Assembly: GCF_900100295.1 (NCBI RefSeq)
Contig: NZ_FNEV01000001.1
Location: forward strand, 248,001 to 312,000
Source: Salimicrobium halophilum
GTDB taxonomy: Bacteria; Bacillota; Bacilli; Bacillales; Halobacillaceae
Direction: 5' to 3'
Length of the DNA stretch: 64,000 nucleotides
The position numbers and the translations under genes were made by a program. Under the pieces are notes generated by a model. It was not told the origin of the DNA, did not search any database, and saw only the letters and a program-made list of their open reading frames with translations. Position 1 is the stretch's first letter. Each line of letters begins with the position of its first letter. This document shows positions 41,963 through 50,811 of the stretch, in pieces.

Positions 41963-43129
41963 ATGCGTTATTTAACAGCTGGAGAATCACACGGAAAGCA
42001 ACTTACAACAATTATTGAAGGAGTCCCTTCCCATCTGCCGATAACTCAAGAACAGATCAACGATTCACTGAGAAGGCGCCAGGGCGGCCATGGCCGCGGG
42101 AAGCGTATGCAGATTGAGAAAGATACAGCTGATATGACGGGAGGGATCCGTCATGGGTATACACTCGGATCTCCGATATCGCTCGTAATACATAACGATG
42201 ATTTCAAACATTGGACGGATATTATGGGCGAAGATCCTTTTCCTGAAGGTAAAAATATTAGAAGGACAGTAAGCAGGCCAAGACCTGGTCATGCAGATTT
42301 GAACGGTGGCATGAAGTATGGTCATCGGGATCTGAGAAACGTTCTTGAACGTTCCTCCGCACGAGAAACGGCAGCCCGGGTAGCTGCAGGTGCTGTGGCA
42401 AAAGTCATGCTTGAAGAACTCGGCATCAAGGTAGCAGGCTATGTCCGTGAGATCGCAGGGATCGTAAGTCCTTTCGATGAGTCGATGTCCATCGAAGAGA
42501 GAATCGAAAAGTCTCATGCCTCTCCGGTAAACACGTTGGATGATGAAACGACGGAAGAAATGAAAAAAGCGATTGATGATGCCAAGAAAGACGGAGATTC
42601 CATCGGCGGTGTCGCCGAAGTGTATGTAGAAGGGATGCCGGCAGGACTCGGCTCTTATGTACAGTATGATAAGAAGTTAGATGCAAAAATCGGTTTCAGT
42701 GTCATGAGCATCAATGCCTTCAAAGGTGTGGAATTCGGTATCGGTTTTGAAGCTGCGAAGAGAAACGGAAGTGAAGTCCATGATGAAATCGGATGGGACG
42801 AAGAACGGGGATACTACCGGAAAACCAATCGCCTTGGCGGATTCGAAGGCGGGATGACCACCGGCATGCCGATCGTCGTCAAAGGTGTCATGAAACCGAT
42901 CCCTACATTGTATAAACCTTTGCAGAGCGTCGATATCGAATCGAAGGAGCCGTTCTCCGCAAGCATCGAACGTTCGGATTCCTGTGCTGTACCGGCTGCT
43001 TCAGTCGTAATGGAGCACGTGGTGGCATTTGAGATTGCCAAAGCCATTTCAGAAGAATTCCCTTCGGACTACTTCCCTCGCTTGAAAGAAGCGTTGGATA
43101 ACTACAGGGAAGAAGTGAGGAACTTTTAG
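41963..43129 (+). CDS. aroC: Chorismate synthase
   Basis: Last step of the shikimate pathway: EPSP to chorismate, with reduced FMN (named AroF in B. subtilis). The 388-residue protein has the signatures [16 protein letters not shown] near the N-terminus, [19 protein letters not shown] near residue 110 and [18 protein letters not shown] near 132. I start at ATG 41963, about 10 nt after AAAGGG; GTG 41957 is possible. It opens an operon that continues through aroB, aroH, hisC, tyrA and aroA with tiny gaps or overlaps. Confidence 0.96.
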   Translation: MRYLTAGESHGKQLTTIIEGVPSHLPITQEQINDSLRRRQGGHGRGKRMQIEKDTADMTGGIRHGYTLGSPISLVIHNDDFKHWTDIMGEDPFPEGKNIRRTVSRPRPGHADLNGGMKYGHRDLRNVLERSSARETAARVAAGAVAKVMLEELGIKVAGYVREIAGIVSPFDESMSIEERIEKSHASPVNTLDDETTEEMKKAIDDAKKDGDSIGGVAEVYVEGMPAGLGSYVQYDKKLDAKIGFSVMSINAFKGVEFGIGFEAAKRNGSEVHDEIGWDEERGYYRKTNRLGGFEGGMTTGMPIVVKGVMKPIPTLYKPLQSVDIESKEPFSASIERSDSCAVPAASVVMEHVVAFEIAKAISEEFPSDYFPRLKEALDNYREEVRNF

Positions 43130-43130
43130 T

Positions 43131-44195
43131 ATGGAACGGTTGCACGTACAGACGCCAGGGAAGTCTTACGATGTCGTGCTCGAAGAAGGGTTGCGACATC
43201 GACTGAGTGACTATATAGAATCGACGTACAGCAAGATCCTTATCATTACGGATGAGAACGTTGCCGAACTATACCTTGAAGATGTCAGGAAAGCATTAGG
43301 CAAGAGAGGTCATGTATACGAAGCAGTCATTCCTGCCGGTGAAGCTTCGAAAAGTTTCAGGCGGTATGAAGAACTGCTTGATCATTGCGTCGAGGCGAAG
43401 CTTGACAGGAACTCGCTTATCCTTGCTCTCGGTGGAGGGATGGTCGGAGACCTGGCTGGCTTTGTCGCAGCCTCCTACCTTCGGGGGATAGCTTTTATAC
43501 AGGTGCCGACGAGTATTTTGGCTCATGACAGTAGCGTGGGAGGGAAAGTGGCGATCAATCATTCTAAAGGGAAGAACTTGATCGGAGCTTTCCACCATCC
43601 TGAAAAAGTTCTGTATGATACGGAAACGACGGACTCTCTACCGGAGAAAGAAAAGCGTTCCGGCTACGGGGAAGTTGTGAAACATGCTCTTCTGAGTGAT
43701 GAAGGTTGGTTCAGGGAAGTCATGAATCGAACCATCAAAGACCTCGATACAGAAGAAGTGAAGAAAGACCTCATCCAGGGCATTCGACTGAAGGCGAGGA
43801 TTGTAGGTAAAGATGAAAAAGAAAGAGGAATACGCAAACACTTGAATCTTGGCCATACGCTCGGTCACGCCATTGAGTCAGAGCTTCACTACGGGTCTAT
43901 TACACACGGGGAAGCTGTCGTCATCGGAACATTGTTTGCGCTTCGTCTCAGTAACCTGGACGAACCGTTTGCCCTACTTATGGAATGGGCGAAGGATAAT
44001 GGCTATCCTCTCGGAATAATGGAGGAGCTCGAGGAAAGGAATCTCGTTGATCGGATGAAGGTTGATAAAAAAGCGCAAAATGACCAGATTCACTATTGTC
44101 TTTTATCAGAGATCGGGTCACCGTTTGTAACGGAAGTCGAAGAAGAAGAGCTGCTTCAATCGTTGCAGCAGTTCAAGAGTGAGGTGATTCAATGA
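43131..44195 (+). CDS. aroB: 3-dehydroquinate synthase
   Basis: Second step of the shikimate pathway, converting DAHP to 3-dehydroquinate with NAD and a metal ion. The 354-residue protein has LALGGGMVGDLAGFVAASYLRG near residues 100-121, QVPTSILAHDSSVGGKVAIN near 125-144, metal-binding GYGEVVKHAL near 180, and HTLGHAIESELHYGSITHGE near 242-261. It starts one base after the aroC stop (ATG 43131, GAGGAA upstream in aroC). aroH overlaps its end by four bases. Confidence 0.96.
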   Translation: MERLHVQTPGKSYDVVLEEGLRHRLSDYIESTYSKILIITDENVAELYLEDVRKALGKRGHVYEAVIPAGEASKSFRRYEELLDHCVEAKLDRNSLILALGGGMVGDLAGFVAASYLRGIAFIQVPTSILAHDSSVGGKVAINHSKGKNLIGAFHHPEKVLYDTETTDSLPEKEKRSGYGEVVKHALLSDEGWFREVMNRTIKDLDTEEVKKDLIQGIRLKARIVGKDEKERGIRKHLNLGHTLGHAIESELHYGSITHGEAVVIGTLFALRLSNLDEPFALLMEWAKDNGYPLGIMEELEERNLVDRMKVDKKAQNDQIHYCLLSEIGSPFVTEVEEEELLQSLQQFKSEVIQ

Positions 44196-44563
44196 TTCGG
44201 GGGATCAGAGGGGCTACGACCGTTGATAAGAATGAAGGTTCTGAGATTGTCGATAGAGCTTATGAATTGATGAATGGTATTGTTGAAGAGAATGATCTCG
44301 AAGCTCGGGATGTAGCGCAGGTGATGTTCAGTGCAACCTCGGACATCAACGAAACGTTTCCAGCGAAGGCTCTTCGCAAGCTTGAAGGATGGAAGTATGT
44401 TCCTGTCATGTGCATGCAGGAAATAGAAGTCCCTTCAGGTCTTGAGCGATGCATTCGTGTGATGGTTACGGTCAATACTTCGAAAGAGCCGCAGGAAATA
44501 AAACATGTCTACCATTACGAAGCAGTTAAACTGCGTCCTGATTTAACAGAAGAAGGTGATTGA
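44192..44563 (+). CDS. aroH: Monofunctional chorismate mutase, AroH class
   Basis: Converts chorismate to prephenate for phenylalanine and tyrosine. The 123-residue trimeric-type enzyme has MIRGIRGATTVDKNE at the start (active-site Arg7), FSATSDINETFPAKALR near residue 57 (further substrate-binding residues) and CIRVMVTVNT near 88. It overlaps aroB as ATGA and hisC follows without room for another gene. In B. subtilis trpEDCFBA stands at exactly this junction; here it is absent. Confidence 0.96.
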   Translation: MIRGIRGATTVDKNEGSEIVDRAYELMNGIVEENDLEARDVAQVMFSATSDINETFPAKALRKLEGWKYVPVMCMQEIEVPSGLERCIRVMVTVNTSKEPQEIKHVYHYEAVKLRPDLTEEGD

Positions 44564-44565
44564 AA

Positions 44566-45651
44566 ATGAAAACAAAGACTGTTTTGACAAAAATGAACCC
44601 TTATAAACCTGGGAAACAGATCGAAGAGGTGAAAAAGGAATACAACCTGGAGAGAATCGTGAAATTGGCTTCTAATGAGAACCCGTTCGGATTCTCTGGA
44701 GAAGTCAGAAGTAAGCTCCCGGAAGCGATCGATCAGCTTGAGTATTACCCTGACGGTTATGCCCGTGAGATTCGCGAAGAACTGGCTTCCTTTTACGATG
44801 TTGATGAAAAACAGCTCATTTTCGGGAATGGATCGGACGAAGTCGTGCAGATTCTTTGTCGCGCATTTCTCGAAGAAGGCAGCAATACAGTCATGGCGAC
44901 ACCTACGTTCCCGCAATACAAACATAACGCGTTGATTGAAGGAGCGGAAGTAAGGGAAGTGCCTCTTACTCAAGGGGGGCATCATGATATTGAGACGATG
45001 CTTCAAACCGTGGATGAAAAGACGCGGATTCTCTGGCTATGCTCACCGAACAATCCGACTGGTGTTCTCATGGATAAGAAGACCATTGATCGGGTGATTG
45101 AAGTCTGTCCGGATGATGTCCTGATTGTAATGGATGAGGCTTACTATGAATACGCGGATGAATCCAGAAGATATCCATCTGTTGAAGCGGTGCAGAACCA
45201 TAAGAATGTCGTCGTGTTGCGTACGTTCTCCAAAGCGTATGGGCTTGCAGGGCTTCGCATCGGATATGGTATAGCTGATGAAGCATTGATCAGTGCCATG
45301 GAGCCGGCTCGAGAACCATTCAACACATCCGTCATTGCCCAAAAAGCGGCTGTCCTTGCCCTTCAAGACCAGTCATTTCTGCACCGGACGGTTGAAGAAA
45401 CGAAGAAGAACAAACAGGACTTCATGGAGTTCTGTGAAGAAATCGGTATAGGTTACGACCAGTCGGAAGCGAACTTTGTGCTCGTACACTTGCCGATCAG
45501 TGGTGATGACATGTTTGAATTTCTCCTCACGAAAGGGTTCATCGTTCGATCAGGGGAAGCGCTCGGATTACCTAATTCCATAAGGCTGACTATAGGCTCT
45601 GAAGAAGACATGAACGAGATCAAGGAGTACATGAGGGAGAAGTTGACGTAG
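44566..45651 (+). CDS. hisC: Histidinol-phosphate / aromatic aminotransferase
   Basis: A PLP enzyme of the aminotransferase I family, used for histidinol phosphate and, in Bacillus, also for phenylpyruvate and hydroxyphenylpyruvate. The 361-residue protein has KLASNENPFG near residue 31, GNGSDEVVQIL near 86, SPNNPTGVLMDKK near 161 and the PLP lysine in RTFSKAYGLAGLRIGYG near 221-237. Placement inside the aromatic operon supports the dual role. I start at ATG 44566 after GAAGGTG; TTG 44560 is less likely. tyrA follows. Confidence 0.95.
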   Translation: MKTKTVLTKMNPYKPGKQIEEVKKEYNLERIVKLASNENPFGFSGEVRSKLPEAIDQLEYYPDGYAREIREELASFYDVDEKQLIFGNGSDEVVQILCRAFLEEGSNTVMATPTFPQYKHNALIEGAEVREVPLTQGGHHDIETMLQTVDEKTRILWLCSPNNPTGVLMDKKTIDRVIEVCPDDVLIVMDEAYYEYADESRRYPSVEAVQNHKNVVVLRTFSKAYGLAGLRIGYGIADEALISAMEPAREPFNTSVIAQKAAVLALQDQSFLHRTVEETKKNKQDFMEFCEEIGIGYDQSEANFVLVHLPISGDDMFEFLLTKGFIVRSGEALGLPNSIRLTIGSEEDMNEIKEYMREKLT

Positions 45652-45661
45652 GAGGATGACT

Positions 45662-46759
45662 ATGAAGACAACTGTTGCAGTCGCCGGTCTTGGTTTGATC
45701 GGCGGCTCGATTGCTATGAACGTAAAGAAGAAAGATGATGTGAAAGTGATTGGCTTTGATACAGATCTGCAAAGCCTTGAGCTCGCTTACCGCCAGGGAG
45801 TCATCGATGAAAAGGCGGAAAATCTTCTGGAGGTAGTTCCTGAAGTGGATGTGCTGTTCATCGCTCTCCCCATTGCTTCGACCATCGATGTGCTCAAGGA
45901 GCTGGATGGTGTCTCCTTACATAAGAAATTGTTAGTGACGGACGTCTCTTCTGTGAAAAACGGGGTAATGAAGGAAGCTGCCAAGTTGACCAATGAAAAC
46001 ATCAGCTTCGTGGGAGGCCATCCCATGTCTGGTTCTCATAAAAATGGGTTCACAGCAGCGAAGCCTCACTTATTCGAAAATGCGATTTATGTACTTACTC
46101 CAGGGTCCGATGAAGAGGATGGAGTCGAGGAGCTCAAAAATATCTTAAGTGAAACGAAAGCCAGATTTCTGACGCTTTCTACGAAAGAACACGATGAAAT
46201 GACGGCAGTCATCTCCCACTTTCCACACTTGATCGCTTCCTCCCTCGTGCACCAGGCGAGAAAGTGGCAGCAAACCCACCCTGAACTGAAGAACCTTGCT
46301 GCAGGGGGCTTTCGGGATATTACCAGAATCGCTTCAAGCAATCCTCCATTATGGCAGGATATTTTTTTTCAGAACAACGATCAGCTGATCCATATGCTCG
46401 AAGACTGGATCAAAGAGATGACAGAACTGAAAACCTACTTACAAAACGGTCACGAAGAAGATACGTTGAGGTATTTGACGGAAGCGAAAGTGTACAGAGA
46501 CGGGTTGCCTGTGAAAGAGAAAGGTGCCATACCAGCCTTCTATGATATATTTGTCGACATCTATGACCAGCCGGGAGCAATCCATAAAGTTATCGAAATT
46601 CTGGCTACAGCTGATATCAACATCAAGAACATCGAAATTCTTGAAATCCGCGAAGGCATCACGGGAGTATTGCGGATCAGCTTTCCGACCGGTACGGAAC
46701 AGGAAGATAGCGCAGCTCTATTGAGAAAGAAAAATTATGAAGTGGTGATAGAACAATAA
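45662..46759 (+). CDS. tyrA: Prephenate dehydrogenase with C-terminal ACT domain
   Basis: Oxidative decarboxylation of prephenate to 4-hydroxyphenylpyruvate, for tyrosine. The 365-residue protein has the NAD motif VAGLGLIGGSIAMNV at residues 6-20, GGHPMSGSHKNGF near 117 and SHFPHLIASSLVHQ near 183. A C-terminal ACT domain (FYDIFVDIYDQPGAIHKVIE, from residue 294) probably senses an amino acid for feedback control. I start at ATG 45662, 6 nt after GGAGG; ATG 45656 touches that site. aroA follows after 22 bp. Confidence 0.95.
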   Translation: MKTTVAVAGLGLIGGSIAMNVKKKDDVKVIGFDTDLQSLELAYRQGVIDEKAENLLEVVPEVDVLFIALPIASTIDVLKELDGVSLHKKLLVTDVSSVKNGVMKEAAKLTNENISFVGGHPMSGSHKNGFTAAKPHLFENAIYVLTPGSDEEDGVEELKNILSETKARFLTLSTKEHDEMTAVISHFPHLIASSLVHQARKWQQTHPELKNLAAGGFRDITRIASSNPPLWQDIFFQNNDQLIHMLEDWIKEMTELKTYLQNGHEEDTLRYLTEAKVYRDGLPVKEKGAIPAFYDIFVDIYDQPGAIHKVIEILATADINIKNIEILEIREGITGVLRISFPTGTEQEDSAALLRKKNYEVVIEQ

Positions 46760-46781
46760 TCGTTACGTGAGGGGGATATAT

Positions 46782-48071
46782 ATGAAAAGGACTCCAGGGA
46801 CTGATGGTTTAAGAGGAAGCTTGCGTGTACCAGGCGATAAATCGATTTCTCACCGTTCTGTAATTTTCGCTTCCCTGGCGGATGGGGTATCGAATATCAG
46901 AGGATTTCTCGACGGAGAGGATTGCTTGAGAACCGTTGAAGTTTTCAGGAATATGGGAGTGCAGATCGATCGGGATGGTACAACTTTAACAATTCATGGG
47001 AGAGGGATGAAGGGACTGAAAGAACCGGAAGTACCCCTGTACTTCGGAAATTCTGGAACGACAGCCCGCCTGATGAGCGGAGTGTTGGCTGGCCTTCCAT
47101 TTTTCACAACGGCTTATGGTGACGACTCCCTGAGCAGAAGACCGATGGACAGGGTAGTAGTGCCTTTACGAGAGATGGGGGCTTCGATCTACGGAAGAGA
47201 AGAGGCGAAAAAATTGCCGCTCGCTTTTGATGCTTCGGGGTTAAAAGGGATGACATACGAACTTCCTGTGAAAAGTGCGCAGGTGAAATCCGCCGTTCTT
47301 TTAGGGGGATTGCTTGCAGAAGGTACGACGACGGTCATCGAAAAGGGGAGAACCCGGAACCACACGGAAACTCTGCTGCCTGAATTCGGAGTGGATATAC
47401 GTCAGAAAGGACTTGAAGTTTCCATCGAAGGGGAGCAGCCATTGAAGGCGTCTGACATCAATGTACCGGGAGATATTTCATCTGCGGCCTTCTTTCTCGT
47501 TGCGGCTGCTATCACCAAAGGCAGTGATATAACGATTGAACAGGTCGGTCTGAATGAAACGAGAAACGGAATCGTCCAAGCTCTCGAGAAAATGGGAGCG
47601 GAGATCTCTTATACAGTGACCGAGTATATCGGCAAAGAACCTGTCGGAGACGTCTCTGTCCGATACAGCAACCTGAAAGGAGCCACGTTCGAAGGGGAAA
47701 TAATCGCGAACGTCATCGATGAGATCCCTATTCTTGCGCTTGCTGCTACCCAGGCTGAGGGACAAACGATCATCAGAGATGCCAAAGAATTAAAGGTGAA
47801 GGAAACGGATAGGATCCAGGCGGTATGTGATAATTTGAGAGCGATGGGGGCAGAGATCACCCCTACCGAGGATGGAATGATCATTGAAGGAGGGACACCG
47901 CTTCATGGAGCAGAAGTAAGCTCTGAAGGGGATCACCGTATAGGCATGATGGAGGCCATCGCTTCTTTGATCACATCAGGAGATGTTGTCATCCACCTAC
48001 CGGAAGCAATTAATATTTCCTACCCGAGTTTCTTCTCAGACCTGGATCAATTGCTGGAAAAAAAATCATAG
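46782..48071 (+). CDS. aroA: 5-enolpyruvylshikimate-3-phosphate synthase
   Basis: Joins shikimate-3-phosphate and PEP, the step before chorismate synthase (called AroE in B. subtilis). The 429-residue protein shows VPGDKSISHRSVIFASLADG near residues 16-35, YFGNSGTTARLMSGVLAG near 86-103 and LKVKETDRIQAVCDNLRAMG near 339-358. The residue after GNSG is threonine-threonine-alanine-arginine as in class II enzymes, so the class cannot be fixed by eye. I start at ATG 46782 after GAGGGGG. A terminator closes the operon. Confidence 0.95.
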   Translation: MKRTPGTDGLRGSLRVPGDKSISHRSVIFASLADGVSNIRGFLDGEDCLRTVEVFRNMGVQIDRDGTTLTIHGRGMKGLKEPEVPLYFGNSGTTARLMSGVLAGLPFFTTAYGDDSLSRRPMDRVVVPLREMGASIYGREEAKKLPLAFDASGLKGMTYELPVKSAQVKSAVLLGGLLAEGTTTVIEKGRTRNHTETLLPEFGVDIRQKGLEVSIEGEQPLKASDINVPGDISSAAFFLVAAAITKGSDITIEQVGLNETRNGIVQALEKMGAEISYTVTEYIGKEPVGDVSVRYSNLKGATFEGEIIANVIDEIPILALAATQAEGQTIIRDAKELKVKETDRIQAVCDNLRAMGAEITPTEDGMIIEGGTPLHGAEVSSEGDHRIGMMEAIASLITSGDVVIHLPEAINISYPSFFSDLDQLLEKKS

Positions 48072-48074
48072 CTG

Positions 48075-48118
48075 AAAAAACGTCTTCATAAGATATAATA
48101 ATACATGAAGGCGTTTTT
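48075..48118 (+). terminator. Terminator of the aroC-aroA operon
   Basis: AAAAAACGTCTTCAT pairs with ATGAAGGCGTTTTT (one G-U pair) around a 15-nt A/T-rich loop, ending in T residues. Confidence 0.75.
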
Positions 48119-48141
48119 CATTGGATAAAAAAACGGTGCAC

Positions 48142-48170
48142 TTGAATACAGCTACGTATTCATATATCAT
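48142..48170 (+). promoter_or_regulatory. ypiA promoter with internal palindrome
   Basis: TTGAAT (48142-48147) and TATCAT (48165-48170) are 17 bp apart, 50 bp before ypiA. Within the spacer TGAATAC (48143-48149) and GTATTCA (48156-48162) form a 7-bp inverted repeat that overlaps the -35, a typical place for a repressor site. Confidence 0.45.
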
Positions 48171-48219
48171 AGTTCTGTTATGAATGAATAAAACCCAGGA
48201 CGTTGGAAAGGGTGAAACC

Positions 48220-49470
48220 ATGGAAGAGATCCAGAAGGCTGTCCATCAGATGGAAGAGAACCAGACAGAGGACGCCTTGCAAACACTACAGGACTATTTA
48301 CCGGTAGCAGATGAAGACGAAAAATTCACGATAGCAGAGCTGTATATCCAGTGGGGAATGCTGGAAGAAGCCAAAATGATTTTAAAGGAATTTCTACAGC
48401 AGTACCCGAAAGAACAGGAAATCATAGTTATGCTCGCAGAGATTCATATCGATCTCGAGGAAGATATGGAAGCGATCGATCTTCTCAACAAGATTCAGCC
48501 GGAGGATGAGATGTATTTACAGGCGCTTATGCAAGTAGCCGATCTATATCAGTCCCAAGGGCTCTTTGAAGTATCGGAAAGTAAATTGCTGACAGCAAAG
48601 CACTATGCTCCGAATGAGCCGGTGATTGACTTTGCTCTTGGAGAACTTGCTTTTTCAAATGGGGAATATAACAAAAGTATCCCTTATTATGAGAACGCCA
48701 TGGAGCACTCGAGAGTGATCGGAGATATCGAAGTTGCTACAAGACTCGGGGAGGCCTATGCGGCTACCGGAGGATTCGAAGAGGCGCTTGGCTATTTTCA
48801 GGATGTCGAGGAAGAGAACCCGGATGTTCAGTTCCGATATGGCTTCATAGCGAATAAAGCAGGGCGGAATGACATTACCATCCAGGTATGGGAGGACCTT
48901 CTCAAGAAAGATCCTTATTACCAGTCGGTTTATCCTCTACTTGCCAGGGTATATGAAGAAGAGGGAATGGCGAAGGAAGCACTTGAGAAAGCTCAGGAAG
49001 GCTTGAAGAAGGACGAATTCAACAAAGACCTTTATTATATGGTAGGTTTTCTTTCCCATAAACAGGGCGATAAAGAAGCAGGTTACCAGGCAATGAAGGA
49101 AGCGGTAGCCATAGATCCGGGATATAAGGAAGCGGTTCTGTTTCTCCTCGAGAATTATAAATGGGATGAAAATTACGAAGATATCATTTCCCTCCTTGAA
49201 GATATCCAGAGCTTAGGCGAAGTGGATCCCCTCTACGACTGGGAGCTGGCAAAGGCTTACCGGGAAGAGGAGAACTTCGGGAAGGCTTCCGAGTATTATG
49301 ATCGTTCGTATGCTCCATTCAAGGAAGATGTCGATTTCCTTGAAGATTATGGGTATTTCCTGGTGGAAAACGGTCAGGCTACTGAGGCCATTGCTGTATT
49401 CAAAGAGTATTTGCAGCTGGAACCTTCCAATACGGAAATCGAAGAATTTCTCGAAAGACTGAATGCTTAA
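48220..49470 (+). CDS. ypiA: Tetratricopeptide repeat protein YpiA
   Basis: A 416-residue protein made almost wholly of TPR helices; repeats can be followed from AELYIQWGMLEEAKMILKEF near residue 40 to VENGQATEAIAVFKEYLQLE near 389. It is strongly acidic. Function is not fixed; in Listeria and Bacillus it is encoded next to YpiB, which works in ClpCP-dependent control of MurA, so a scaffold role is possible. I start at ATG 48220 behind GGAAAGGG; a 48184 ATG is less likely. Confidence 0.9.
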   Translation: MEEIQKAVHQMEENQTEDALQTLQDYLPVADEDEKFTIAELYIQWGMLEEAKMILKEFLQQYPKEQEIIVMLAEIHIDLEEDMEAIDLLNKIQPEDEMYLQALMQVADLYQSQGLFEVSESKLLTAKHYAPNEPVIDFALGELAFSNGEYNKSIPYYENAMEHSRVIGDIEVATRLGEAYAATGGFEEALGYFQDVEEENPDVQFRYGFIANKAGRNDITIQVWEDLLKKDPYYQSVYPLLARVYEEEGMAKEALEKAQEGLKKDEFNKDLYYMVGFLSHKQGDKEAGYQAMKEAVAIDPGYKEAVLFLLENYKWDENYEDIISLLEDIQSLGEVDPLYDWELAKAYREEENFGKASEYYDRSYAPFKEDVDFLEDYGYFLVENGQATEAIAVFKEYLQLEPSNTEIEEFLERLNA

Positions 49471-49496
49471 TTTCGCACTCGGAGGAGGCGCGGCAC

Positions 49497-50066
49497 GTGG
49501 AAGTATCTGTTTCCCTTACAGAGAAAAAACGTTTTTTGCGATGGTTTTTGAAAAGTCATAAATTGAAAAAAAGAGAAGGACGATGGATTCTCAACTATCT
49601 GCTCGGGGAAGACCGGGCTCTCAAGAATGTAAAATTCATTGAGCACGCCGAATTCTGTCCGAGAGGTTTGTACCTATCCTGTCATGGAACCAAAGGAGCT
49701 CCCCTTACCTTTTTCAAAGGAAAAATCCGTACGACGGACGGGGATAAGTCGTTTCATGATCTTCGGATGAACCTTGCAGACCCTATCTACCTAGAGCTTG
49801 ATTATAAAGAAAGTCAGCGCTGTTCGAGGCTTGCCCTGGTAAAAGAAGAGAACCCTTATTTACCAGAAGATTATTATGTCAACGAAGAAGAAAAAGGGAA
49901 GGCCAGTCAGTGGCTGGATCTTCAACTTTTGATCCAGCAAAAAGAACAACTGTCGATTCAAATCGATCAGGCGATCGACAATAGGGATGAAACGCGTTTC
50001 CGGGAACTTTCGACTCAATACGTCGAAGTGGAAAAACGGATAAAGAACCAGGAAGCACTCGGTTGA
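49497..50066 (+). CDS. ypiB: YpiB/ReoY-family protein (UPF0302)
   Basis: A 189-residue protein of the UPF0302 family. The N-terminus EKKRFLRWFLKSHKLKKREGRWILNYL is reduced here to its conserved features: aromatic-basic helix, then FIEHAEFCPRGLYLSC near residues 48-63, and a C-terminal charged coiled segment. The Listeria homologue ReoY helps ClpCP degrade MurA, tuning peptidoglycan synthesis; that is known for the family, not shown here. GTG 49497 follows GGAGGAGGCG. ypiA lies 26 bp upstream, consistent with co-expression. Confidence 0.88.
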   Translation: MEVSVSLTEKKRFLRWFLKSHKLKKREGRWILNYLLGEDRALKNVKFIEHAEFCPRGLYLSCHGTKGAPLTFFKGKIRTTDGDKSFHDLRMNLADPIYLELDYKESQRCSRLALVKEENPYLPEDYYVNEEEKGKASQWLDLQLLIQQKEQLSIQIDQAIDNRDETRFRELSTQYVEVEKRIKNQEALG

Positions 50067-50105
50067 GCTCACTTATAGAGAACCCAGGTTCCTGTCATCA
50101 ACATA

Positions 50106-50140
50106 CCTCCTTCGCTGAAAAAGTGAAGGGGGTTTTTGAT
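50106..50140 (+). terminator. Terminator after ypiB
   Basis: CCTCCTTCGC (50106-50115) pairs with GTGAAGGGGG (50123-50132) using two G-U pairs, loop of 7, followed by TTTTT. Confidence 0.7.
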
Positions 50141-50229
50141 ATACCGTGGATATTCATCTCCCTCAGCGAATTTCCTTGCCAGCGTATTGGCTTGTTTTGT
50201 AAACTTGAGTTCAGAGAGGAGGTACGAAT

Positions 50230-50691
50230 GTGAAATGGATGAAAAAAGATCTTGAGCAATTTGTAGAAGAGAAAGCGTACATAGACACTTTATTCATTCC
50301 GGTTATACCTGTTGCCACTTCAAGTGATGACAAAGTGGTGAGTTCAGGCTTTCAACTGGAATTGAACGAATTGTTTTCACGGATCATCGAAGAACAGTTC
50401 AAAGGAAGGATTGTTCTGGCGCCGAGCTTTTACTACATGGATGAAAAAGTCGAAGGTGAAAAAGATCGGCTCAACGAATGGATCGATGCTTTTTCAAGAC
50501 AACCCTTCAATCACGTTTTTCTTTTCAGTTTTGACAGAAGCTGGAGAAAAGTGGAGGGGGAATTGAACGGTGAACTTCTCTGGTTCCCCGGTCTTCGTAA
50601 TGGAGATTTGCAGTCGACAGAAACACAGTCTTTCGTCAAAGAGCAGGCGAAAGAAATCATCGAAATCATCAAAGATAGCTGGAAGTCATAA
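50230..50691 (+). CDS. ypiF: DUF2487 family protein YpiF
   Basis: A 153-residue soluble protein in the ypiF position between ypiB and the qcr operon. Features seen are MKKDLEQFVEEKAYIDTLFI at the N-terminus, VVLAPSFYYMDEK-like middle (RIVLAPSFYYMDEK), and HVFLFSFDRSW. I recognise the family by position, length and N-terminus but know no function. GTG 50230 follows AGAGAGGAGG. A promoter for qcrA starts just after its stop. Confidence 0.82.
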   Translation: MKWMKKDLEQFVEEKAYIDTLFIPVIPVATSSDDKVVSSGFQLELNELFSRIIEEQFKGRIVLAPSFYYMDEKVEGEKDRLNEWIDAFSRQPFNHVFLFSFDRSWRKVEGELNGELLWFPGLRNGDLQSTETQSFVKEQAKEIIEIIKDSWKS

Positions 50692-50700
50692 TTCCTCTGA

Positions 50701-50785
50701 ATTCATGGATATTTTATTGACCGAACAGGCTGTTTGCGCTATCATGGTAATGTCCTAGTAAAGTATTTGTAAACTATCCATGAAT
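50701..50785 (+). repeat. 11-bp inverted repeat flanking the qcr promoter
   Basis: ATTCATGGATA (50701-50711) is the exact reverse complement of TATCCATGAAT (50775-50785). The 63 bp between them contain the qcrABC promoter. It could be a looping operator or a transcript hairpin. Confidence 0.5.
50717..50745 (+). promoter_or_regulatory. Sigma-A promoter for qcrABC
   Basis: TTGACC (50717-50722) and TATCAT (50740-50745) are 17 bp apart, each one mismatch from consensus. Transcription would begin about 60 bp before qcrA. Confidence 0.65.
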
Positions 50786-50811
50786 CAGGTCAGTATAGAG
50801 GGGGGAAAAGG

